A stretch of 64,000 nucleotides of DNA, taken from the NCBI GenBank assembly GCA_947495125.1, contig CANLXL010000010.1, positions 62,001-126,000 of the forward strand. The letters are read 5' to 3'. Positions within the stretch are counted from its first letter, which is position 1, and every line of letters begins with the position of its first letter. Below, piece by piece: positions 1 to 9,500 of this stretch. The DNA is from an uncultured Flaviramulus sp. Lineage in GTDB: Bacteria; Bacteroidota; Bacteroidia; Flavobacteriales; Flavobacteriaceae. The notes beneath the pieces were generated by a model. The model worked only from the letters and a program-made list of their open reading frames with translations, had not been told where the DNA came from and did not search any database. The position numbers and the translations under genes were made by a program.

Positions 1-7
1 TTATATC

Positions 8-172
8 ATGAAAAACATTTTCAAAATTTCGCTAATTGTGATTGTATTCGGTTTAGGGTTAACATCCTGTACTGCAGAAAGCCTTGATGAGGGGAATGAA
101 ACTACTAAAACAGTTGCAACAGACCCAGACAAGAAAGATCCAAAACCACCAACAGACCCTAATGGTGGTTAA
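8..172 (+). CDS. Small lipoprotein, 54 aa
   Basis: A short complete reading frame starting ATG-AAA-AAC. The N-terminus is a lipoprotein signal: a basic start, a hydrophobic stretch, and a lipobox (GLTSC) with the acceptor Cys at about residue 20. The mature part is only about 35 residues, acidic then proline/lysine-rich (DPDKKDPKPP), and ends in NGG. No domain is recognisable. It is followed 9 bp later by a perfect inverted repeat that probably terminates it. The window edge cuts off the upstream context, so an operon partner cannot be judged. Small lipoproteins of this kind are common in Flavobacteriia and usually have no assigned function. Confidence 0.6.
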   Translation: MKNIFKISLIVIVFGLGLTSCTAESLDEGNETTKTVATDPDKKDPKPPTDPNGG

Positions 173-181
173 TGGTTCAAC

Positions 182-218
182 GCATCATTTTCGAGGTTAA
201 GCGCTTCGAAAATGATGC
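182..218. terminator. Bidirectional terminator hairpin
   Basis: A perfect 13-bp inverted repeat (182-194 and 206-218, left arm GCATCATTTTCGA) with an 11-nt loop. It sits between the convergent ends of the small lipoprotein gene and the response-regulator gene, and T/A-rich sequence lies outside both arms. It could serve both transcripts. Confidence 0.75.
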
Positions 219-224
219 TTTCAT

Positions 225-869
225 TTAAAGATATCTTTCTCTATTTCTACTGGTGTAATTGGTATAAATAGTGACCAGATGAGCGGTGTTTTTGGCTCCC
301 ATTTTTTTTGTTAAGTTTTTAATATGGGATTCTACTGTCCGGTTGCTTATAAACAGTTTTTCCGCAATTTCTTTCTGAGTTAATCCAACAGTAAGCAATT
401 TAATAACTTCTTTTTCTCGCCTTGAGACATCAAGCCATTTGCCTATTTCCAACATGGCCTTTATGTTTTTGTCAACATAATGTTCGCCATTCCTAACGGC
501 ATCCAGAGCCTCTAAAGTTTCTTCTATTCCCAATTGTTTATCCAGATATCCATCAACATGTATTTCGTTGAACAGAATTTCATAGTTTTCAATTTTAGCT
601 TGTTGGGTAAGAATGATAATCTTAATGTCTGGATAAAACTCCTTAATCTTTTTTGCTATTATAAAGCCATTATAGTCTTCAGATTCAAAGTTCAAGTCCA
701 AAAGAGCTACATTAATTTTTTTTTCGGCAAGAGTGTTTAGAGCCTGATGAAAGTTATGGGCAATAAAAATGGTATTGACTTTATCCGGATACTGTTCTAA
801 TAATAGGGATAAGCCCTGAGAAAATATGACTGAGTCATCAATAATTATGATATCGTTTTTATTTGCCAT
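225..869 (-). CDS. NarL/LuxR-family response regulator
   Basis: A 214-aa DNA-binding response regulator. Residues 1-120 form a receiver domain: acidic pair D11/D12, phospho-acceptor D58 (in ALLDLN), switch T88 and conserved K111 (GYLDK). Residues 147-205 form a LuxR-type helix-turn-helix (REKEVIKLL, then QKEIAEKLFISNRTVESH). The start codon overlaps the end of the upstream histidine kinase gene by 11 bp, so the two are translationally coupled and form a cognate pair. The receiver should be phosphorylated by that kinase. The pair is divergent from the eight-gene exported-protein operon starting at 3115, which is its most obvious candidate target (inference from position only). Confidence 0.93.
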   Translation of the reverse strand: MANKNDIIIIDDSVIFSQGLSLLLEQYPDKVNTIFIAHNFHQALNTLAEKKINVALLDLNFESEDYNGFIIAKKIKEFYPDIKIIILTQQAKIENYEILFNEIHVDGYLDKQLGIEETLEALDAVRNGEHYVDKNIKAMLEIGKWLDVSRREKEVIKLLTVGLTQKEIAEKLFISNRTVESHIKNLTKKMGAKNTAHLVTIYTNYTSRNRERYL

Positions 870-2886
870 TTGAAATTTTATTTATTGGAAGAACGATATG
901 AACTTTTGTCCCTGATTCGACTTTTTCAAAAGAGCACCTGCCTTCTATTAACTCGCATCGTTGCCTTATATTCAGTAGACCAATACCTTCTTTTGATTTG
1001 TGTTCAATGCCAATGCCATTGTCAATAAAAATAAAATTTAATCGTTGTTTCACATCCACAAAATTATTGATGGTAAGTTTTGTGGCCATAGAATGTTTTT
1101 CAACGTTATTAAGAATTTCCAATAGAATACCATAAAAGTTATTCTGAACAACGGATTTAACACCATTCAACATATCCGGGATCGGATTTTCAAGTTCAAT
1201 AAATATGTCGCTATATAGCTGAAACTCTGATAATCTGGATTTAATAATATCGGTGAATTTTTTATTACCAATAATGTGCTGAAGGGGTGATAAACGATGT
1301 GATACTACACGTATTTGTTGATTTACGGCTTTCAGCTCATCTGTGATCTTATCGATGAATTTATTTTGGTCTGAGGCTTTTTTTAAAGCAAGAATCCGAA
1401 GCCTTAAACCATCAAAATTTGTAGCAATAATGTCATGTAAGTCTCTGGCTATTCGCTTTTTTATAGTTTCCTGGCCTTCATAAACCGCTTCGAGCCTTTC
1501 AATTTTCAGTTCTTGCTTTATATTTTTCTGTCGCGTACGGTACCAATAGTAACTAATAATGAGTGTAACGCTGACCAAAATCAATATGATGAGTAACACA
1601 TTTTTGTTTCTGATACTCCTGTTTTTTTCCAAAAGTTGTAACTCATTATTTTGATTGGCCAATCTAAGCTTTAAGATTTCATTTTCTTTATTTGAACGAT
1701 CGAATCTGGCATGAAGTGTTTGAACAATCTCGCCTTGTTCGGAATCATAGATGTCCTTATAAAGTTGGTTGTATTTAACTATGTATTTATAAGCATCCTT
1801 GTGTCGGTTTGTTTTTTCGTAATAGTCAGCTTGATTTTCAAAATAATTTAACCTTACAATATTATCGGAAGCATTTATGGCTAATGGGATTAAGCTATCT
1901 AAATAGGTTTTAGCCTTTTGGTAATGCCGATTTTGTAAATATAGGCTAACAAGGCCGTTGTAACCATACAAATATGATAAGGTATCCTTAATTGTTTTAT
2001 TAACCCCGATAGATTGCTTGTAATAATGTTCAGCTTCTTTATTGTTACCTATAGCCTTATAAGTGTCTGCTAAATTATACTTAGCCGTAGCCAGATTCGA
2101 GCTTTCGGGCTCTAAAAACCCCAGAGATTTTTTGTAGTGAAAAACGGCAGAATCAAGTAACTTTAAATTGTCAAGGGTATTGGCAATATTAACATGTGTT
2201 CTACCTATTGCATATTCATTTTTGTTTTCTTGCTGTAGTTGCAGAGCTTCTTGATAATAGTACAAAGCCTGATTATAGTTGTGTAATCTGTTTTGTACAT
2301 TGCCCAAAACAGAACAAACGTCCGCGAGTTTATTTTTTTTATTAAAGTTATTATAACCATTGTATGCCTTAATTAGATAGTGGAGCGCTTTTTCATAGCG
2401 TTGAACATCTTTATAAACGCGACCGGCATATAAAAAGGAGTTGCATGCTCCAAGCGTGATCTTGTTTTTTTCAAAGCGTGGGAGACATGAATCTAAATAG
2501 GTCAAAACACTATCCTGCTGGTTCAAAGCTTCTTTTATCAAGGATATGTTAAAGTACAAATCGGCTGTGTTGGCAGAATCTTGATCGTACAACAATCCTT
2601 TTCTGTAAAATGCTTCGGCAAGAAAGTAATCACCATTTCGATGATGATAAACACCTATTTTTTTGTACAAAAATGCGATTTGTTTTGTGTTTTTCTTATC
2701 TCTTGCAATAGCCAGTGCCTTTTTATATTTAGCGAGGGCTTTATCATATGCTTTCTGTTTTGAAAAACTATCTCCTTCAGCCGTTAATCGCTCTATATCA
2801 ACATTGATATCTCCAGAATCGCTTTTTTGAGCTTGGATACACGCGATGGATACCAAAAAAAATAGAAAGAAAACAGTTCGCTTCAT
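859..2886 (-). CDS. TPR-containing sensor histidine kinase (HisKA_3 type)
   Basis: A 675-aa membrane sensor kinase. A signal peptide (1-19) precedes a periplasmic region of TPR-like helical repeats (about 35-380), then a short coiled coil, one transmembrane helix (about 429-449) and a cytoplasmic linker. The HisKA_3 dimerisation domain carries phospho-acceptor H484 in RDLHD. The HATPase domain shows an N box (LEILNNVEKHS, about 589-599), a G1 box (DNGIGIE, 622-628) and a G2 box (GIGLLNIRQR). This TPR-TM-HisKA_3 layout is typical of Bacteroidota kinases paired with LuxR-type regulators, and its 3' end overlaps such a regulator by 11 bp. The input signal is unknown. TPR sensors usually detect a protein or peptide partner. 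Confidence 0.92.
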   Translation of the reverse strand: MKRTVFFLFFLVSIACIQAQKSDSGDINVDIERLTAEGDSFSKQKAYDKALAKYKKALAIARDKKNTKQIAFLYKKIGVYHHRNGDYFLAEAFYRKGLLYDQDSANTADLYFNISLIKEALNQQDSVLTYLDSCLPRFEKNKITLGACNSFLYAGRVYKDVQRYEKALHYLIKAYNGYNNFNKKNKLADVCSVLGNVQNRLHNYNQALYYYQEALQLQQENKNEYAIGRTHVNIANTLDNLKLLDSAVFHYKKSLGFLEPESSNLATAKYNLADTYKAIGNNKEAEHYYKQSIGVNKTIKDTLSYLYGYNGLVSLYLQNRHYQKAKTYLDSLIPLAINASDNIVRLNYFENQADYYEKTNRHKDAYKYIVKYNQLYKDIYDSEQGEIVQTLHARFDRSNKENEILKLRLANQNNELQLLEKNRSIRNKNVLLIILILVSVTLIISYYWYRTRQKNIKQELKIERLEAVYEGQETIKKRIARDLHDIIATNFDGLRLRILALKKASDQNKFIDKITDELKAVNQQIRVVSHRLSPLQHIIGNKKFTDIIKSRLSEFQLYSDIFIELENPIPDMLNGVKSVVQNNFYGILLEILNNVEKHSMATKLTINNFVDVKQRLNFIFIDNGIGIEHKSKEGIGLLNIRQRCELIEGRCSFEKVESGTKVHIVLPINKISNGK

Positions 2887-3114
2887 GGATTATAGAATTA
2901 GCCATACGAATGTAGACAATTTTTGATTCGTCAAATTAATAATATTCAAAAATTACGGGAATTTACGGATTGCAAGACGCTCAAAGTTGTAGTAATCTTG
3001 GTATTGGAAATGAACACCTTGTAGGTTTTCTATTCACCCCCACCCAAACCTATCATTTTGTCGACTGTCTTGTGAAAAGCTATTAACTGAGAAGCAAAAC
3101 GCCAGTAGTACTCT

Positions 3115-3936
3115 ATGAAAAAAAAATCACTAATCATCCATTTTTGGGGATGCCTGATAATTCCATTTTCTATGCAATGTCAAGAAGGCATTAATTTGGA
3201 TGATCTTATCATAAGCACCAATGAGATCGAGCATTTTTCAGGCCAACTAAGTCTAAAGGAGAATCAAGTCTTTTTTGAATCAAGTGATTGTTTTTTAAAA
3301 GGGAATACTCTTTCCTTAGAAGTCAATAATAATGGAAAGTTAAAGCTCAAAAAGTGGCAGAGAAAGCTAAGAGAAAATAATGGGTTCTTAAAAAATGTGG
3401 TTGTAAAAGGGGTGCTCTCCCAGGACAAATCATTAATCACGGTGGACAAAATAGATAAGCCATTAAATACTCCTAAAAGGTGGTCGAAGGGAACAAGTGG
3501 ATTGTATCTAGATTCGGCCGTAGAACTTTATCGGAAAACGATTGATTTAAGAGAAAATTATCGGGTATTCAGTATTTCTGTAGAAGAAGTTGAAGATCCA
3601 AATTTGGGCAGTGTTACTGAATACACCATTTACGATAAAAAATGCAACAAATTAGGACCTGAAGAAATAAAGAAGATATCATCAGAAGAACTGAGTGCAT
3701 TAAATGCCTCTATAAAATTAGGGGGGAAACTTCTTATAAAACAAGCCTTACTAATAGAGTTATCTGACCAAAGTTCAGAGGAAATTAAACGGCTCTCAAC
3801 GTTTAATAAAATCACTCCAACCAAAGATGCGGCAACCGCAGGAATTTTTCATGGAGCCATTTTAGCACAGCTTCCGAAAATTATAAAAAATTTAAGAGCC
3901 TCTAAGCAATATATTGAACAATTACAGTCTGAATAA
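3115..3936 (+). CDS. Hypothetical exported protein, 273 aa
   Basis: First gene of the exported-protein operon. The N-terminus is a signal sequence (MKKKSLIIHFWG, hydrophobic to about residue 19), followed by a Cys at 22 that is a poor lipobox, so it is secreted or periplasmic with uncertain anchoring. The rest is a mixed alpha/beta sequence without recognisable motifs. The last third is rich in Ser/Glu/Lys, and the protein ends in a short helix (KNLRASKQYIEQL). The next gene starts 11 bp downstream. No family was recognised. Its role is presumably tied to the CsgG-like and caspase-like products of the same operon. Confidence 0.7.
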   Translation: MKKKSLIIHFWGCLIIPFSMQCQEGINLDDLIISTNEIEHFSGQLSLKENQVFFESSDCFLKGNTLSLEVNNNGKLKLKKWQRKLRENNGFLKNVVVKGVLSQDKSLITVDKIDKPLNTPKRWSKGTSGLYLDSAVELYRKTIDLRENYRVFSISVEEVEDPNLGSVTEYTIYDKKCNKLGPEEIKKISSEELSALNASIKLGGKLLIKQALLIELSDQSSEEIKRLSTFNKITPTKDAATAGIFHGAILAQLPKIIKNLRASKQYIEQLQSE

Positions 3937-3947
3937 ATAAAATTAAT

Positions 3948-4781
3948 ATGTATACACCTAAATCCGGTTTTCTTTCACTAGTGATATTTTTTTTGACTCT
4001 AAATTTCGTTTTAGGACAAGAAAAAGAGGATAGACGATTAATAGTGGGCGTAGCTCCATTTATAACCCAAGACGACAGGACTGAAAAACTTGTTCCAATG
4101 CTTCAAGAAGAAGTTTTAAATGCTTTAAACAGGGGAAAAAGATTTCATTTGATTGATATTGATGCAGAAAGTGTTGAAGAAAGGAGAAAAGCTCTGGAAA
4201 ATCAGGACATAAGAAGCATCAAATGGAAATATCCTAAAAATATGGTTCCGGATTACTTGCTCATTGGGGCTTTCTCAAATATAAAGTTTTTAAGACTAAA
4301 TGCAGGAAAGGGATACAAAGCAGTTATAAGCTATATTATTAAAATAGCGAATACAGAAACGGGAGAAATATTGAATAATGGCACAGCAACTTTTAGTTCA
4401 TCCGAAAGTGAAATTAAGCTAACTCCTGAAAGTGCATTCCTTAGTGCGGTTAAAACAACCTTGGCCGAATTAAACAATTACTTTGTTAAGGGGTTTCCTT
4501 TAAAAATGGATTTGGTTCGCATAGAAAAATCAGAAAAGAAAAGAGCGCTGGAAGTTATCATAAGAGGAGGAACCAAATTCGGGGTTAAGGAAAAAATGAA
4601 ATTTGAAACCTATTACATGGATGATAGTTTGGGTGAACCCATTCCAAAATTTGTAGGGACCATTGAAGTGAAAAAAGTACTAAGTGAAAGTTTCTCTTTA
4701 GCAAAAGTCACGAAAGGTCAGAAAGAATTATTTGAGCTCTTTGAATCAAAAAAAAATATCATTTGTAAAAGTTTACAGTAA
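3948..4781 (+). CDS. CsgG/FlgT-like exported protein
   Basis: 277 aa with a signal peptide (cleavage near LGQ, about residue 23). Residues 30-180 read like the CsgG/FlgT/TolB-N type alpha-beta fold: a strand (LIVGVAPFI), then a helix ending in LNRGKRFHLIDID, a later DYLLIGAFSN strand, and a GEILNNGTATF segment. In the families known, such domains occur in outer-membrane secretion and assembly factors and periplasmic accessory lipoproteins. The C-terminal 90 residues (KRALEVIIRGGTKFGV) look like a small beta-domain. There is no lipobox Cys, so it is not a canonical CsgG pore. It is separated from its neighbours by 11 and 2 bp, firmly inside the operon. The family call is from fold-like pattern only. 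Confidence 0.5.
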   Translation: MYTPKSGFLSLVIFFLTLNFVLGQEKEDRRLIVGVAPFITQDDRTEKLVPMLQEEVLNALNRGKRFHLIDIDAESVEERRKALENQDIRSIKWKYPKNMVPDYLLIGAFSNIKFLRLNAGKGYKAVISYIIKIANTETGEILNNGTATFSSSESEIKLTPESAFLSAVKTTLAELNNYFVKGFPLKMDLVRIEKSEKKRALEVIIRGGTKFGVKEKMKFETYYMDDSLGEPIPKFVGTIEVKKVLSESFSLAKVTKGQKELFELFESKKNIICKSLQ

Positions 4782-4783
4782 TT

Positions 4784-5296
4784 ATGAAATATATAAAAGT
4801 TATTATCACCATTTTAGTGTTGGCATTTTTCACCCAATGCAAGACCTCGCAAGTTGCATATTTTCCGAACGCTGAGCTTGTCTATATAAATTCTGAAGGA
4901 GATCAACTCACATTAAGAATGCTTGGTTATGGAGTCAATGAGCAAGCAGCCATTTTTAATGCCCAAATAAATGCTTTTGACAATTTATTTTTTAGGGGCA
5001 TCCCTAATTCTCCTTACAATACGCCTTTAATAGGAACAGACGAAGGCATGTTAAAAAATAAAAATGCCAGTTATTTTCAAAACTTTTATGGAGGGAAAAG
5101 ACTTTTGAATTTTATAAATGGCTATTCTTTAATCGCCGCTGATAAAACGACCGTATTAGCAAGAAAGATTAAAAACAAGACAATTGTTCAAGGAAATGTT
5201 GAGTCAATTGCCGCATTCGTGGAAATCACAATTAACATAAAATCCATAAGAAAAGATTTAGAAAATTGCGATGTCATCAGGCCCTTTGGATACTGA
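4784..5296 (+). CDS. Putative lipoprotein, 170 aa
   Basis: Begins 2 bp after the CsgG-like gene. A lipoprotein signal ends in FFTQC with acceptor Cys19. The mature protein has a beta-rich start (LVYINSEGDQLTLRMLGYGVN), then EQAAIFNAQINAFDNLFF, which resembles the start of the LPP20/DUF4156-like helix used by small outer-membrane lipoproteins. The C-terminus ends RPFGY. No confident family. With the CsgG-like neighbour it may form an outer-membrane-associated assembly (inference from operon context). Confidence 0.6.
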   Translation: MKYIKVIITILVLAFFTQCKTSQVAYFPNAELVYINSEGDQLTLRMLGYGVNEQAAIFNAQINAFDNLFFRGIPNSPYNTPLIGTDEGMLKNKNASYFQNFYGGKRLLNFINGYSLIAADKTTVLARKIKNKTIVQGNVESIAAFVEITINIKSIRKDLENCDVIRPFGY

Positions 5297-5352
5297 AGGG
5301 TTTGATGGGCCGTAAACAAGAGTCATCTAAATATTAAAATAGTTTAAACCAG

Positions 5353-6288
5353 ATGAAAAAAAGTAAGACAACAAAAATCACCTTAGCCATTATTTTTTTA
5401 ATAAGCACTTTACAACCATTAATTGCTCAAGAGCAGGAGGAAGTCAAACAAGTACAACCCACAATAATGGTTATGCCATACAAAAAGGATGGCAGTCATG
5501 CGTTGGAATTATTTGAAAATGACTTTAGGTGGAAAGCTATTGTGCTTAGAATTAATAATGCTTTTCAAGAAAGAGGTTTCAGACCGAAAGATTTACAAGA
5601 GACCATAAACCAAGTAAAGAAAAAAACAACTATTGATGAATGGAAAAACGCTAATGTCAATGTTGATGAATTAATGTATGCAGAAGCAAGAACAGATGTT
5701 GTTGTAAAAGCATATATAAATATTGAGCCTCAAGGGGGAGGTAAAGAAGTGGTTGGGATAGCTTTGCAAGCCATAGAGTTATCCTCTCGATCAAATTTGT
5801 ATGATATGCCAATTGCAACCAGTCCGCCTTTTCCGAGTAAAGATCAGGCATATATAGTTGATCGTCTTTTAACAGAAAAAAATAGAGCAGATAATTTTAT
5901 TAATGGTTTAAATGAGGCATTTACGCAAACACTGGAGAATGGAAAAGCTATTACCCTTGATATTATTACAACAGATGATTGTCAGTGTAGATTGGGAGAT
6001 GAAATTGGAGCGGAAGGTGATTTCGTTTCTGAAATAATAATCGAATGGATACAAAACAACGCTCACAAAAACCAGTATCGTATTAAGCAGGATTCTGAAA
6101 ACATGCTCAGTTTTGATGAGATAAGGATTCCCTTGCGAACTTCTGACGGCAGGAATTACAGTATTAATGATTTTGCCAGAAAACTATCCAGGGCTTTGTT
6201 CGATATATGTAAAAGAAAAGGAAATTTCTCAGGCAAAAGAACTAAACCTTCTGTTTCTGAGGGAACTATAAGAGCAATTTTACCTTAA
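5353..6288 (+). CDS. DUF6175-like exported protein
   Basis: 311 aa with a signal peptide (cleavage near LIAQ, about residue 26). The mature N-terminus PTIMVMPYKKDG, followed by a FENDFRWKAIVLRINNAFQERGF segment (residues about 60-82), matches what I recall of DUF6175, a Bacteroidota family of exported proteins of unknown function. A four-Cys-free core continues to a conserved-looking DIITTDDCQCRLGDE segment. The 56-bp gap from the previous gene is the longest in the operon and could hold an internal promoter. The function is unknown. The same operon carries a CsgG-like protein and a secreted caspase. Confidence 0.55.
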   Translation: MKKSKTTKITLAIIFLISTLQPLIAQEQEEVKQVQPTIMVMPYKKDGSHALELFENDFRWKAIVLRINNAFQERGFRPKDLQETINQVKKKTTIDEWKNANVNVDELMYAEARTDVVVKAYINIEPQGGGKEVVGIALQAIELSSRSNLYDMPIATSPPFPSKDQAYIVDRLLTEKNRADNFINGLNEAFTQTLENGKAITLDIITTDDCQCRLGDEIGAEGDFVSEIIIEWIQNNAHKNQYRIKQDSENMLSFDEIRIPLRTSDGRNYSINDFARKLSRALFDICKRKGNFSGKRTKPSVSEGTIRAILP

Positions 6289-6312
6289 AAAACACTTAAA
6301 AATTAAAAGAAA

Positions 6313-8010
6313 ATGAAAATAAAAACAATTCTAACGATAATTTATACTGTTGTTTTTTCACTTGGCTCATGGGCACAAGACGATTCTTTTGGGGATATTG
6401 TTATGGCAGTATCTACTCCTGAAATGCCTAAAGAGGCAAATAAAGTTCAGCAAGATAAAATCAAGAATAAAATTATACGATCTATAAACAAGAATAGCGT
6501 GTCTGCCGTCAATACCAATTCGGGCTTTACTGTTCAATCATCTTTTCAGTTGCTAGATGAAAGTACCGTAGGTGGTTTAAGAACCAGGGTTGCAATAAGT
6601 TCAGAAATATACTTGCGTATAGAGCAGAAAGGCACGAAAAATATTTTTTCCACCTATTCTAAAAAGATAAATGGTATTGGAGGAAATAGAGAACAAGCCA
6701 TTAGTAACGCCATAAAGAACATAACATTCGATGAATCCAGATTTAAAACTTTTATTGAAAAAGGAAAGCAAGAAATTGTTAGTTATTATACCAATAATTG
6801 TGATCAATTAATTCGTTCTGTTCAAGCGGCTTACGATAATGGGAGTTATAAGAAAGCCATCATTCTGTCGGCATCGATACCTAGTGAAGCAGAAAGCTGT
6901 TTTAACAGAGCCAAAGAAATTACGGCCAAGTCTTATCTGGCTTATAGAAATACGTTTTGTAAAAAACTTCTACTTGCAGCAAGATCTGCTTTGGCTCAGA
7001 ATAATTTTAAGTTAGCGGGGAAACATCTTAGTTATGTAGACCCACAATCTGAATGTTATAACGAAGCCGAAACACTGTTAAAAGAAATCAATAAACAGTT
7101 TAATGAGCAGCAGCAACTGCAGCAACAACATGATCTTGAAGTTCTGCAATTGTACGCTATTACACAGATTTTAACAGAATACTACGGAAATGCGAATCCT
7201 GGTAATGGAAATAATACAAATAATGGCCAACAGTTCAATAACATATCTACTACGGGACCTAATGTGTTTTTAATAGCAGTAGCAGATACTCAAGATGAAA
7301 AAATTGGAAAAAGCACCGAGAAGGACTTGATAAGCGTTACCAATCTATTTAGGAAGGCCGCAAAAGAATTAGGCATAGGGTACGGAGAAAAAAAACTTTA
7401 TGCTAATACATTTGATAAAAAAAATATTTATGAAGCCGTTAATGCGTTCCCTGTAAAAAACGACGATATTTTGATTTTTTACTATTCTGGACATGGTGTT
7501 AACGATACGCAATCGGGTAGTTTATTTCCAAAAATGAGCTTGGATGGAGATGATTTACTTTTAGAAAAAATACACCAAGTTTCGAAATCTAAAAAAGCGA
7601 GATTAACCATTACCATTGGGGATTTGTGCAATTCCTTACCAAGATCTAAAGTAAAAATTGAAACCAAAAAGGAAACCGCACATAAGTCTTCTTATTTGTT
7701 CGATAGAGAGAAACTTAATAAGTTACTCCTTCAATCTTCAGGTGATGTTATTTCTACTTCGTCCCGCAAAGGTCAATGGTCGTTTTGTGGAAAAGACGAA
7801 GACGGTTCTATGGGTAATGGTCAATTTACCAACGCTTTTTTAAATAAGTTTTCGGATGCTACAACAAAAAATCAGGAAAGAAGTTCGGCAAGTGATTGGA
7901 ATAGTATTTTCCAAAAAACATACAACCAAGCGTTAAATGAAACTAAGAGGATAAAAAATCAAGATGGGGCTTATGGTCAATTAGGGTTTAATATTATAAA
8001 TATTAACTAA
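6313..8010 (+). CDS. Secreted caspase-family (C14) protease
   Basis: 565 aa. A signal peptide (cleavage near SWAQ, residue 22) sends it to the periplasm or outside. Residues 25-160 form an N-terminal domain of unknown type. Residues 165-290 are helical, with repeated Cys residues and a Q-rich coil, then an Asn/Gly-rich linker (291-312). Residues 315-560 form a caspase/metacaspase-like p20 domain: strand VFLIAVADT, catalytic His394 in YYSGHG, and Cys439 in IGDLCNS, the position of the usual D-x-C-H motif. The expected His/Ser after the Cys is replaced by Asn, so the active site is slightly degenerate. A secreted caspase with DUF6175- and CsgG-like partners is unusual. It could process the exported proteins of the same operon. 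Confidence 0.8.
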   Translation: MKIKTILTIIYTVVFSLGSWAQDDSFGDIVMAVSTPEMPKEANKVQQDKIKNKIIRSINKNSVSAVNTNSGFTVQSSFQLLDESTVGGLRTRVAISSEIYLRIEQKGTKNIFSTYSKKINGIGGNREQAISNAIKNITFDESRFKTFIEKGKQEIVSYYTNNCDQLIRSVQAAYDNGSYKKAIILSASIPSEAESCFNRAKEITAKSYLAYRNTFCKKLLLAARSALAQNNFKLAGKHLSYVDPQSECYNEAETLLKEINKQFNEQQQLQQQHDLEVLQLYAITQILTEYYGNANPGNGNNTNNGQQFNNISTTGPNVFLIAVADTQDEKIGKSTEKDLISVTNLFRKAAKELGIGYGEKKLYANTFDKKNIYEAVNAFPVKNDDILIFYYSGHGVNDTQSGSLFPKMSLDGDDLLLEKIHQVSKSKKARLTITIGDLCNSLPRSKVKIETKKETAHKSSYLFDREKLNKLLLQSSGDVISTSSRKGQWSFCGKDEDGSMGNGQFTNAFLNKFSDATTKNQERSSASDWNSIFQKTYNQALNETKRIKNQDGAYGQLGFNIININ

Positions 8011-8024
8011 ATACTCAATATAGA

Positions 8025-8465
8025 TTGCTAAAAAAAAATCTAATACTGTTATTTCTTTCTTCTGCAACCATTATAATGTCTTGTAAAAGCAACTTGGGAT
8101 TGTCCATTTCTGAACATGCTAAATCTGATATCGAAGTTTATTTATTAAGTGATTCAGAGTCTATAGAAAGGCGTATAGGCTCTGAATATATAGAAGGAAG
8201 AGAGGTCATAAAGAAAGTGGTCTTGTCGAATCAGGAAAAGCAACGGATTATAATGGCTCTTTTCGACGAAAATAACTATGAACCAATAAATAGGAAATGT
8301 GAGTTTAGCCCTGTATTTGCAATCAAACATCAAAATATACTGATGGCTATGTTAGATGTTACGTATTGCCCATTTGTTAAACTAATAGATAAATATGGTG
8401 TTCAAAATAATTTACAATTAATAACGGATAATACCCTCAAAAATATCCTCTCAGATAAAGACTAA
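8025..8465 (+). CDS. Putative lipoprotein, 146 aa (TTG start)
   Basis: Starts at a TTG, 14 bp after the caspase gene. No ATG upstream preserves the frame, and the only nearby ATG falls inside the signal sequence. The TTG start gives a clean lipoprotein signal (LKKNLILLFLSS) ending in a lipobox IIMSC with Cys20. The mature part is about 125 residues with a pair of conserved-looking Cys (NRKCEF, VTYCPF) that could form a disulfide. No domain was recognised. It belongs to the exported-protein operon; the next gene starts 11 bp downstream. Confidence 0.6.
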   Translation: MLKKNLILLFLSSATIIMSCKSNLGLSISEHAKSDIEVYLLSDSESIERRIGSEYIEGREVIKKVVLSNQEKQRIIMALFDENNYEPINRKCEFSPVFAIKHQNILMAMLDVTYCPFVKLIDKYGVQNNLQLITDNTLKNILSDKD

Positions 8466-8476
8466 AATATAAAACA

Positions 8477-9499
8477 ATGAAAACAAAAATTACTTTTTTC
8501 ACAATGGCTTTACTTTTATCTTTTTCGATAAAAGCACAAAACGTATTAACGGTAGATAACACAGTTGGAGCTAATGCTCAATATAACGACTTGCAGAGTG
8601 CTATTTCCGCGGCAAGTAACGGAGACACCATTTATGTACATGCTTCTGAGGTAAGCTATGGAAATATTAATATAGATAAACCCCTAACTCTCATTGGGTT
8701 TTCGCATAGTGATACCGATAAGAAGACGATTCTAGGTTATGTCTATCTGCTAGATAATGCCTCAAACACAACGATTTCCGGATTTTACATTTCCAATGAA
8801 CTTAGTGCTAGTAACAATAGTACTGAATTAACCAACATTATTATTGAAAATAACTATTTAGTAAGTGGAATTTATTCTGCTGATACCAGAGCAGGAATCA
8901 ACCAAATGATTATCAGAGGAAACGTATTGTATGAAGTCGGTGATAATGTAAGTGTTTATTCTAATTTTAAAAATGTCATTATTTCCAATAACATTATCCG
9001 TTATTGGGTTTATATTAAGTATCACGAATCGGCAACGATTAAGAATAATGTTTTCTTGGGTCGATATCACCCCGTAAATCATGACGATACAACCGGTGAT
9101 TTGGACGTGCAGAATTGTATTTTTTATGACAACTCAGTTTCAACTAGAGATATAAAGAGCGATGGTGTGGTTTATGAAAACTGCTTGACCTATAACATTG
9201 GTTCCGGAAGTTATTCGGTTTTAAATGGAACGAACAATGTGAATAATCAAAACCCAAATTTCGTGAGTGCATCCGATGATATTTTTAATGTTACCGATGA
9301 TTATAACTTGCAAGCGGGTTCACCGGCAATTGGTACCGGTGTAGGAGGAATTGATATGGGAATCTATGATAATAGTGCTTTTACATTTAACAATGTAGGT
9401 CATACCAATGGTATTCCAACAGTTAAAATAATTAATATAACAGATAGAATTGCCCCTGGTGCAAACTTAAGCGTTACGATATCTACTAATGCCAATTAA
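8477..9499 (+). CDS. Right-handed beta-helix exported protein
   Basis: 340 aa with a signal peptide (cleavage near IKAQ, residue 21). The mature start AQYNDLQSAISAASNGDTIYV is the classic pectate-lyase-fold opening used by Bacteroidota beta-helix proteins. Repeated TIENN/IIRGN-type rungs follow (TNIIIENNYL, MIIRGNVLY, VIISNNIIR, ATIKNNVFL). The end carries the NLQAGSPAIGTGVGGIDMGIYD motif typical of the last coil of these proteins, usually a surface polysaccharide-binding or lyase fold. No T9SS sorting domain is present, and the protein stops soon after an SVTISTNAN segment. The next gene, which does have a sorting domain, begins 1 bp after the stop. Confidence 0.75.
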   Translation: MKTKITFFTMALLLSFSIKAQNVLTVDNTVGANAQYNDLQSAISAASNGDTIYVHASEVSYGNINIDKPLTLIGFSHSDTDKKTILGYVYLLDNASNTTISGFYISNELSASNNSTELTNIIIENNYLVSGIYSADTRAGINQMIIRGNVLYEVGDNVSVYSNFKNVIISNNIIRYWVYIKYHESATIKNNVFLGRYHPVNHDDTTGDLDVQNCIFYDNSVSTRDIKSDGVVYENCLTYNIGSGSYSVLNGTNNVNNQNPNFVSASDDIFNVTDDYNLQAGSPAIGTGVGGIDMGIYDNSAFTFNNVGHTNGIPTVKIINITDRIAPGANLSVTISTNAN

Positions 9500-9500
9500 C